Source of the DNA: Oscheius dolichura
Lineage: Eukaryota > Nematoda > Chromadorea > Rhabditida > Rhabditidae
Direction: 5' to 3'
Length of the DNA: 64,000 bases
NCBI GenBank assembly: GCA_932521035.1
Contig: OW051494.1
Coordinates: forward strand, 2,280,001 to 2,344,000
Under the pieces are notes generated by a model that made no database searches, was not told the DNA's origin, and saw nothing but the letters and a program-made list of their open reading frames with translations. Positions 56,756 through 64,000 of this stretch are shown piece by piece (the stretch's first letter is position 1; each line of letters opens with the position of its first letter). The position numbers were made by a program, and so were the translations under genes.

Positions 56756-57943
56756 TTACATCCAGCACCAGGCGGGAGGAAGGAGCGGGCTGTCGGGCGC
56801 CGCCTTGGGGACGATCTGGGGCTTGTGAGCCCCCTCCTGAAGATTCTTCGGCGGCTCGCGGCTGAGGAGTTCCTTCTGCATGGCGATGACGTCGTCCTTG
56901 TCGCGGATGGCACTCTCCATCATCCGGATCGCGTGTTCCTGGTGGCGGAGCTGTGTCTTCAGCAGGAGCACGTCCCTCTCCGCCTGTTCCGTCCTCCTCG
57001 TCTGGAGGAGGGCGTCCTTCTCCAGGCCCCAGGTGGCCGCCGTCTTCTTCTGCAGCTCCTCCTCCCTCACCTTGAGGCTCGCCTTCAGGTAGAGGCACTC
57101 CTTGGCCAGGCTGTCCTTCTGGGCCGTCTCCTCTGCCAGCTGCTCCTCCAATTTCTTCTGCCTCTCCTCGGCCAGCAGCTCGTCCAGTTCCTCCTCCCTC
57201 ATCTCTCGGTCCTCGTCCACTTCGGTCGCCGGCCGATCCACAGCAGCGGGGATCCTCCAGCCCCTGTTCTTGGGTGTGGCCGCCTCGCGGAACATCTTCT
57301 TCAATTCGGGGTCGGCCTTCACGAAGGGAGGCATCTTATTCTCCTAAAAATGAGCAGAATTAAAAGATGAAACTACAACTTCAATTCAAAGCTTCTGTGC
57401 CTGCCTCCCATCCTAGGGAAAAAAACCCAGAGACACATGAAGGATGAGCACTGTGTGGCTGAATCTTCAACCTCAGCCAAGTTCCAAGTCACGTGAACTA
57501 AGAACAATGCCCAATTGGATCGCCAAACGTAAGAATCACGGCTGGCCACTTTCATTTTGCTTTCCACGGACGGCTGCTCGCCATTTTCCGCCGCCAAGAA
57601 TTTCGGTTGACGCCAACTTCTTCTTCTGCCAACTCTTTTTTCAAACAACGAAGCCATAACTCCCACCCGAGCAGCTTCAAACGAAGACCCTATCCCAGTT
57701 TGGAGGAATCGAAAAACGCAGTCAACATAGCGCACAAGTGAATAAGAAGAAAGAAGAAGAGCTCACCCTGACGCATCTGTGGAACTTGGAGATGGCCGAC
57801 GTCGGGCCGCCGTCCTTCGTGGTCAGGCCGTGGTCCCTGTAGAATTGGCAGTTGAATTTCGTCCGTTCCTCGGCCGTCGACGGGCTTCCTTGCTCCCACA
57901 GGACTCGCAGCATCTTCTTCAGTAGAACTTCGTGAGCCACCAT
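56756..57943 (-). CDS. Coiled-coil protein (254 aa), hypothetical
   Basis: Two exons, 57767-57943 and 56756-57343, totalling 255 codons. Residues 1-62 form a compact non-coil region (MVAHEVLLKKMLRVLWEQG, then FNCQFYRDHGLTTKDGGP and SAISKFHRCVRENKMPPF). Residues about 105-220 are a long Glu/Lys/Leu/Gln-rich coiled coil (EELDELLAEERQKKLEEQ onward) with heptad spacing, and the last 30 residues are proline-rich. The single intron (57344-57766) is long for this genome. CCAG lies 3 nt before the ATG and could be a trans-splice acceptor. A longer upstream frame to 58105 exists but crosses that acceptor and looks non-coding. No known domain recognised; a structural or cytoskeletal role is only suggested by the coil. 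Confidence 0.65.
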
Positions 57944-58974
57944 CTTCTGGCTCTGGTGTGGCTTGGAATGAACGGCCAGAATGGCTAGAATGACCAAAGT
58001 CGACCGGGACAGACGCGGGGTTTGACCGGTTCGGTCTGTCAGAATACCGTCGGCTGACCAGCTTTCGTGTTCGCTTTTGACCTCTTTTTGATGAAAAGAT
58101 GTCAACTTTGGTCAAACCACGGAGACGACCACGAGGGCCAGGAACAGTTCGTGCTCGTTTTGGTGGAATACATAAAAAAGCAGGAGGACAGAGGGGGACG
58201 GACTCGTCTCGTGACAGACTAGACAACAGGGACAGAGGCTTCTCTACCAGTCAAAACTTTTTAAAGTCTTCTTATGGATGGAAAGGCCAACTGGGGGATG
58301 CCTTTCGTATGTTAACCCGCACGATGTGTTGTTGCACGAATAGGGGAAGTAAAAAAGGAGGTTAAAATACAGGGTATGCTCCTGGCCGACCACATACTCC
58401 TCTGTAATCTAAACGTTTTTTTTTAATTTACTCGGTCTGTCTTCTTTTTCTTCCTTTTTTATTTCTTTTTTTAAAATTTCAAAAAAATTTCACTGTTACT
58501 TCTATTTTCACAGCTGGGCATCTCCCAGTAAACATTATCACAGAGGATGGCCTTTTAGGTAGGTAACTGCCAAGAGTGGGTGAATCAGCCCGGGACCGTT
58601 CGACGACGACATCTCCTCTCGGCCCGAAGGTCCTTAGCAATTCATCCAAGTCTCCAAATTGTTCGTCATCATCTGTGGAAGTTACTTCCTCTTTATCCTC
58701 GTCAGTCTCCTTTTCATCGCTGATGGAGGACCTCGCGAGGCCCGAGCTCGGAAATGCAGCGACGTAAGCTTGTACCGGTGCTATTTATTTCGCGGCTTTT
58801 TTTCGCGGGCGAATTTTTGATTCGCAGCGTCGCTTTCCCTTTTTCTTCTTTTCAATTTCCTATTTCTCCAGCATTTTTGGCTTCAATTTATTTTTTTGCG
58901 ATTCTGTTCCCCCTGTGCATTTGACTTATTATTTTCGTCTCTCTTGTTTGTAACAAATATTTTTGCTTTTAGAT
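57944..58974. other. Divergent upstream region of coiled-coil and H2A genes
   Basis: The two genes are divergent. Near 57991-58112 an imperfect inverted repeat is visible (TGACCAAAGTCGAC and GTCAACTTTGGTCA). A Ser-rich frame at 58576-58767 ends at a GTAAGC donor and could be a 5' UTR exon of H2A, since joining it to the acceptor at 58972 does not keep the H2A frame. The stretch before 58970 is T-rich. Confidence 0.5.
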
Positions 58975-59799
58975 ATGGAAAGAGCACGTGGAAAAGGAGC
59001 TAAGAAAGCATCGACCAAGGCAAAGTCTCGTTCCTCACGAGCTGGTTTGCAATTCCCTGTTGGCCGTATCCATCGCATCCTTCGCAAGGTTAGTCTATTT
59101 GCTTTTTTCAGCAATCGTCACTATTACTCTTCAAAGATTCTTGAATCAACGATATTCTATTATACCTTTACTACTAAACGAATTTCGTAAGCCCATTTCG
59201 AAAAGCAACTAGTGCAAGGGCCTGCGACTTGTTTGTTTGCCTTGTTTTTTTTTGCCAATTTCTAAGGAACAGTTTGCGGAGATCCTTTCCGGAGGAGTAC
59301 ATGAGAAAGAACATTGTCGTCTTATTTGGGAGATATTTGTAATTTGCAGGGAAGCTATGCTCAACGCATCGGTGCTGGCGCTCCGGTCTACGTTGCAGCC
59401 GTTCTCGAGTACCTTGCTGCTGAAGTTTTGGAGCTTGCTGGAAACGCCTCGAGGGATAACAAGAAGACCAGAATTACTCCCCGTCACCTCCAGGTAATTT
59501 TTTTGTTGGCTACTACTACGCCTTGCAGTGAGCTATACGTTCTGAATTCTAACTATTTCACAATGTTACAGGTTTATAAATTGATAATGTTATGGTTAAC
59601 GCTTGTAATTTTTAAATTTCAGTTAGCTGTCCGCAACGATGAGGAACTCGCCCGCCTCCTCAACGGCGTTACCATTGCACAAGGTGGAGTCTTGCCTAAC
59701 GTAAGTCCTATGAATGATCTTTTCACATAGCTTTTACAGATCCAAGCCACCCTTCTTACGAAGAAAACTGCCGTCGAAAAGGAGGAAGAGGACGATTGA
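58975..59799 (+). CDS. Histone H2A, spliced and polyadenylated, with acidic C-terminal tail (131 aa)
   Basis: Four exons: 58975-59088, 59350-59493, 59623-59700, 59740-59799, totalling 132 codons. The start [20 protein letters not shown] is a basic tail, followed by [20 protein letters not shown] and the complete histone fold with [40 protein letters not shown] and [20 protein letters not shown]. The core follows canonical H2A rather than H2A.Z (it has APVYVAAV and NDEEL, not the H2A.Z loop). The C-terminus is unusual: after LLTKKTA it ends VEKEEEDD instead of a basic KK-rich tail, and there is no SQ[E/D]-phi motif of H2A.X. Introns plus an AATAAA (59892) mark a replication-independent, polyadenylated histone gene rather than a clustered S-phase copy. 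The ATG is 2 nt after a TTTTAG acceptor. Confidence 0.95.
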
Positions 59800-60471
59800 A
59801 TACTCGCCTTTTCATCTGTATCAAGCAGCATAAATCATTCCAACAGCCCTCCTGAGGGCTATAAATCACATTATCACATTATTTTTTGGTGAATAAACCT
59901 TATTTTGGCTTTCTCATGCTCTTTTGTTTGAAGCTCAATTCCCCAGTTCAGTTCCGTTGCCCAATGGCTGATAGAGTTGCGTTAACTGAGGCGTAATAAA
60001 ATGTAAGAAATTGTATCCAAAGGCTATATATATTTAATTCGGTGTAACCTAAGAAACGGACAACTGTCTAATGCTTTTGGGCGTGTAGGCGCTGGCTACG
60101 GCGGAGGTCAGAGGTTGCACCATTCTGGTCCACATTTCCGAGTCGATCAAGATTCGCATGGCGCACCACCGGGTCCCGCGGCATACACTTCTCCTCCGTG
60201 GGGACGAGAGTGTCGGTCCTCCTGTTTTAGGATCCGCAAACTAATTTGACTACCGGTAGGAGGATTTGCCACAGTAGCGTATCAAATCAGACCTCTGCCT
60301 CGCAACAGAGCCAGGAAAGGCCGTTACTTGTGGTTATCATATATCGGCTAGCTCTTGAAGGGAGGATCCACCCAGCGGGGACGATATGGACCACAACAAA
60401 GAAGACCAAAGAAACACAAAAGAGATCCGACACATCTTTATTAGAGTGTCATCCGAGTCTACGGAGCTCAT
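59800..60471. other. Convergent intergenic region after H2A
   Basis: Includes the H2A 3' UTR with AATAAA at 59892-59897 and, at the right end, the minus-strand AATAAA (60437-60442) of the repeat-protein gene. No histone stem-loop (GGCTCTTTTCAGAGCC-like) found; a short CAGCCCTCCTGAGGGCT palindrome near 59843-59860 is a different hairpin. No coding frame. Confidence 0.6.
59892..59897 (+). terminator. Poly(A) signal of the H2A gene
   Basis: AATAAA 92 nt after the H2A stop codon, consistent with a polyadenylated replacement-type histone mRNA. Confidence 0.7.
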
Positions 60472-61844
60472 CTACTTCGGGGCAAAGTAGGCTGAGGTGT
60501 TTCCTCCATCGGCGCCGTCGCCTCCTCCAGTGGCCATGTAGCACGACTGGCCGGGTGCCTGGCTCGCATTGTTGGTAGCCGGCTTGGGAGCAGTCTTTGG
60601 CACGCCGTCCGATGTGGCACCGCCAGGAGCAGAAAAGTAGCACGACGTCTGGGGGCCGGCATTGTCTCCCGTGACACAGAAGTAGCCTGAGGTGCCGTTG
60701 GCGCCGGCGGGAGTACGGGCCGAGGCGGCAGCGGCAGTCATCGTCGATCCAGGGGCTACTCCTTCAACGGCAGTCATGGTCGAGGCTCCAACAGGGGCAC
60801 CGGCGACGGCAGTCATGGTAGAGTATCCAGTGGGGGTCCCTCCGACAGCGGTCATCGTCGATCCTGGAGGAAGGCCTCCAACGGCGGTCATCGTCGAGGG
60901 TCCAACAGGAGCTCCGGCGACAGCAGTCATGGTCGAACGACCTCCTCCAACGGTTCCGACGGCGGTCATGGTTGAGCCAGGGGGAAGACCTCCGACGGCA
61001 GTCATCGTCGATCCAGCTGCTCCGGGTACAGCGGTCATCGTGGAGCGTCCTCCAGGGGCTCCTCCGACGGCGGTCATGGTAGAAGCTCCTCCAGCCGGAG
61101 CACCGCCAACAGCAGTGATTGTCGAAGTTCCAAGGCCACCAGCGGCAGGGACGACTGGGGCACCGGACGCTGGCGCCGGGGCAGCTCCTCCACCGAAGTA
61201 GGCCGACTGACCAGGGCCGGCACCTCCTGAAATGGCATTTTATAGTCAGTAAATAATGTATGTTCAAGGTCCGTGCGCGCCTTCTGACCGTCCTCCCCTC
61301 GGCCAGCGACGGCCATCCCCGCCTCGTTTGGGACCAAGAAAATAAATTTCAAATCTAGCCTGCCCCTACTCTCCAACAAAAGAGTACTGGCCGAGCAAGA
61401 TCAGACAAAAACAAAAGCGCAACCATTTTAATTGGCGAGATCAAAACTTGCGGTCCGCGAACTCCATAGAATCCAGAACAAGCGCTATATTTTTGGAGCT
61501 CAAGACACCCGGCCTTGGTGGATGGTGCCGCACTCTTTTTTAGCTGGTGCAGCATGACATAGGTTTGTCTAACGATTGACTACAGTACCCCCAAAAGAAA
61601 TGCACATGATGATGTGAGGCTGTCCCACGAACTGCAGCAAACCGAGCGCTATTCTGGGTACCATCAAAAGACGTGCATTGGCTACTCTAACCCTTTCACG
61701 AAAAGTAAAGCAACACACCTTGGGACACGCCAAAGTAGGCGCTCGTGGCGCCCGCACCGCCAGCAGGGGCGAGTGCTCTCCAGCCGGCTTGCTGCCAGCG
61801 CCTCCGGCGGCGGCTCCTCCAACGCCTACATAGGCCGACGTCAT
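60472..61844 (-). CDS. Gly/Ala-rich protein with 11 STMTAV repeats (SSQ-like sperm protein?)
   Basis: Main exon 60472-61226 and first exon 61719-61844. The start is MTSAYVGVGGAAAGG, and SAYFG recurs three times (GATSAYFGVSQ, GQSAYFGGG and the C-terminal TSAYFAPK). Between lie 11 tandem units of 10-15 residues around [ST]-[ST]-[MI]-T-A-V-x-G-x-x-P-x-G. A Cys-Tyr-Phe motif (SCYFS, GYFCVTG, SCYMATG) repeats near the end. The MTSAY/SAYFG and Gly-rich style recalls the C. elegans sperm-specific SSQ family, from memory only. Exon 1 has a problem: the ATG frame (residues 1-17) and the frame that splices in phase to exon 2 differ by one base. Either a 38-nt GC-rich intron starting at GTAGGC is removed, or there is a frameshift or sequence error. 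An AATAAA follows the stop. Confidence 0.7.
60700..61140 (-). repeat. Coding tandem repeat (about 30-45 nt units, 11 copies)
   Basis: Each unit encodes S-T-M-T-A-V plus a Gly/Pro/Ala spacer. On the plus strand the invariant core is a GGC/AGTCATGGT-type block. Unit length alternates between 10 and 15 codons. Confidence 0.85.
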
Positions 61845-62227
61845 GATGATGAATGACTTGGCTGGGAGATTATGGCTGTTTACATACCGAATTTTGTATG
61901 GACGAGTATGGGCTGGCCACGGAGTCGCTTTTCATCCCGCGTACAGTAGGATCTTCAAAGAAATTGGGCTTCAGTGTCTAATCCTCCCGTGGCAGGGCCG
62001 TTTCAGGTGCGTGGCCCAGAGTATCCTCCCGCGCTGTCTGCCCATATAACTACAGTACTACCCCCGGGAGAGGGAGTGGCCCCTCTCGAGTAAAAGGGCA
62101 GAAGAGGCTCCTCTCCTCCCCGGCTCTCCAGCCTCTTCTTTCGAACGTGTTTGTCGCCGCGGTCGAGCTGTCAATCCGTCAGCCGCCGGGCGCACGATCC
62201 CCCGCATCAGCAGTCGTCTCCACTGCA
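61845..62227. other. Divergent promoter region
   Basis: Lies between the divergent SSQ-like gene and the secreted EB gene. Nothing recognised beyond a few CTACAGTA-type 8-mers that are common in the window's non-coding DNA. Confidence 0.45.
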
Positions 62228-64000
62228 ATGCCGCCACCGTTGCTCCTGTCCACGACGACGCATCTTCTTTTATTTCTTCTATTTCTACAGCTATTACCAG
62301 TTCCTACCGTATCGACGAGTTGTATAGATCGTCCCTGTGAGCACTGTCCTCACCTTTTTACCGAGGGCGATGTCTGCGGCACATCGCTCCTCTTACCGTT
62401 TCTTTATTGCGACAGCGCTACCAGGTAAGGACCCTCTTCTTTCCTTTTTCTCCCATAAAATCACAATAATTTCCTCTCCAAAACTAGGCGAAACTGTAAA
62501 AAGTGTCGCATATTGATAAGTGTTTACCTCGTCCTCCTCTTCCACCTACTTAGCGCCAGGTAATGCGCTGCCAATCAGAGTTAGCCAAATAAGGGAGCAG
62601 TCTTCTTCACCTACCGGGGGAGAGGTGATATTTCTCGCACCCAGATAATCTCTTGGCAAGGGGCATAACTATAATTTAGTCAAACGTTTTGAAAGATTAT
62701 TCAGCCGGGAGGGCAGTCTGGAGTAGAATTACTTCAGTTTGATGAAAGATCCAACAGAGAATAAGGCCACCACAGTTTTACAACAGTAAACGAAAAAGAA
62801 AAGAACATACTGCAGAGACCATACAGAGGCCGGCGTCCCCAGGGGCGTCCCCGTTTCCCCGGATGATATTTCTCCTGTAGACCTGCATTCCTAAATTTCG
62901 GCAGCGGAAATGACTGTAATTTACTCACAATTCACTTTTTAAAAAGTCATTCTGTTGAGATTGTACGTGTGCGAGCAGATGCGATGAGGTGGGCCAATCC
63001 TCAGCGGCCAACGGGGGCCAGCTTCCATGAAGCGGCTCGCGTGGGGGGATCGGCTCCCAGATGGAATTTACTTCAATTTGAGAAGGCATACGACCACGAA
63101 TAAGATTTTTTTCATTCACAGTCTCTTCCAGGATAGTGAAAGAATCCCCTAACGAGTATCTCCGTTGTGAAGAGGGTCAACTCCTGCTGGAACGCTGTCC
63201 TCCCGGGGTGATCTTCATCCCCGGCCAGGGATGTACCGATCCGACGATGTTGCTCCACATGCACGGACTACAAGTCTCCGGAAGTGGCCGAGTCGGGGAT
63301 CTGTGCCAGTATAATACCGACTGCTTGAGTGTAAGTCCTCCCCAGTCCCCCGAAGAAGAGGATGATTTAGGGAATGTACTGTTCCGGAGGGGTGTGCATC
63401 TGCTTGAGTACCTACATCCTTCGGGAGTCTTATTGCTACGAGAGTAGGGAATTTCTCGAGTCCTGAAGAGACAATGCCACTTCAGAGATCAATCCCAACC
63501 AGCCTGGATGTACCTACGACGTCCAATGTGAAGCCGTCTGGCCGGGGGCCAAGTGCTCGATGGACTCGTCTGTTGGCACCTGCCGCTGTCCAGGTACTCC
63601 CCCTCCCTAGTCCTCGCCTTTATCCCAAAATTAAGAAGAAACCCACGTGGCGAGGGAAACCCGCGACGGGTGGGTTTGTGTCTCCTTGAGGGATATCGGC
63701 GGCGGGGGATCGGCTCCTCTCTACTTTGCCTGCCCACTGCCAGAGGGGGCTGGCTTCAAAATTGGTAGGTCATTGTCTACAGAGAATATTGTCTCTTCTA
63801 TTTTAGCTCTGAACGATCCGAATCCCCTATTCGGTTCCTTCCCCGTCGGGTGTACTGTCGGCTCGGCGGCATCGATCGAGCCAGTGGCCGGTCTCCATGG
63901 AGGAGGCGCCTGTATGTGGCCATCGGATGGGGAATTCCTCGGAGATGTCTATGACTGTATCCACACGAGTCCTCACGTATTCTATCCCATCCTCCCTTCG
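62228..64000 (+). CDS. Secreted EB/chitin-binding-like cysteine-rich protein, partial, paralogue of the 19221 gene
   Basis: Exons so far: 62228-62424, 63132-63330, 63371-63443, 63486-63593, 63636-63764, and 63807 running off the right edge, all in phase. A signal peptide ([20 protein letters not shown]) is followed by a peritrophin-like six-cysteine segment split over exons 1-2 ([12 protein letters not shown], then [17 protein letters not shown]). The EB module begins [18 protein letters not shown] and continues [63 protein letters not shown] and [15 protein letters not shown]. The last five blocks align in order with the N-terminal exons of the Kunitz/lustrin gene ([71 protein letters not shown]), and the exon junctions fall at equivalent places. 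Start chosen at the ATG that opens the signal peptide rather than 62147. A cuticle or other extracellular role is inferred. Kunitz domains may follow outside the window. Confidence 0.82.

Noticed and set aside
56825-57370. 181-codon plus-strand frame antisense to the coiled-coil gene
   Set aside because: Leu-rich shadow of the Glu/Lys coiled coil; the minus-strand gene has a poly(A) signal and in-phase splicing.
58576-58767. 64-codon Ser-rich frame as N-terminal exon of H2A
   Set aside because: Its donor joined to the acceptor at 58972 does not continue into the H2A frame; at most a 5' UTR exon.
59843-59860. Replication-dependent histone 3' stem-loop after H2A
   Set aside because: The palindrome CAGCCCTCCTGAGGGCT does not match the conserved histone stem-loop, and the gene has an AATAAA and introns.
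60692-61201. 169-codon plus-strand frame across the STMTAV repeats
   Set aside because: Reverse-strand reading of the tandem repeat (TAVIVD-type units); the minus-strand frame has the start motif, poly(A) signal and SAYFG caps.
1-64000. CRISPR arrays, bacterial operons, prophage or rRNA genes
   Set aside because: No direct-repeat/spacer arrays, Shine-Dalgarno-led operons or rRNA sequence; the genes are intron-containing eukaryotic genes throughout.

Overview
The window is animal nuclear DNA, almost certainly from a nematode. The evidence is: very short introns (many 36-50 nt) ending in TTTCAG or TTTTAG, several start codons lying 0-5 nt downstream of a perfect 3' splice acceptor (as expected for spliced-leader trans-splicing), tight gene packing on both strands, and the gene content itself (an INA-1-like integrin alpha, multi-Kunitz/lustrin secreted proteins, an SSQ-like repeat protein, a catalytically dead tyrosine phosphatase). 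Exon maps were built by hand from splice signals and reading phase. For most genes the exon lengths sum to a multiple of three. I cannot name the species.

Layout. 1-801 (-): part of a cyclic-nucleotide-gated channel, cut by the window edge. 801-9126: mostly non-coding, with one small single-exon membrane protein (3705-4289, +) and a doubtful 61-aa gene facing it. 9127-14234 (+): integrin alpha. 14733-15401 (-): small lysine-tailed membrane protein. 15612-17120 (-): FKBP51/52-type immunophilin (FKB-6). 17740-18998 (-): TFIIA large subunit. 19221-26254 (+): 1435-aa secreted Kunitz/EB/lustrin protein. 26830-30296 (-): unrecognised 925-aa protein with acidic and RGG-rich regions. 31391-33528 (-): BBS5. 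33853-39007 (-): inositol polyphosphate 4-phosphatase. 39257-46060 (+): CNK scaffold, with a cornichon gene (44543-45690, -) nested in its last intron. 46476-48214 (+): POFUT2, followed by decayed partial duplications of its own 3' end. 49575-50971 (-): histidine acid phosphatase. 51675-53354 (+): tyrosine pseudophosphatase. 54004-54650 (-): small unknown protein. 56756-57943 (-): coiled-coil protein. 58975-59799 (+): spliced histone H2A with an acidic tail. 60472-61844 (-): SSQ-like tandem-repeat protein. 62228 to the right edge (+): a second secreted EB-type gene, paralogous to the one at 19221.

Most genes are unrelated housekeeping, signalling or trafficking genes, and I see no clear operon. 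Three themes stand out. Two paralogous secreted cysteine-rich proteins share their N-terminal module order. A 10-kb stretch (51.6-61.9 kb) holds several genes of kinds that are often male-germline expressed in nematodes (inference). A family of small palindromic elements, with arms resembling GCTGCCGAGANTTTACGGGTGC, sits only in introns or a 5' flank. Three further inverted-repeat elements were found at 12964-13279, 17230-17546 and 55346-55549.
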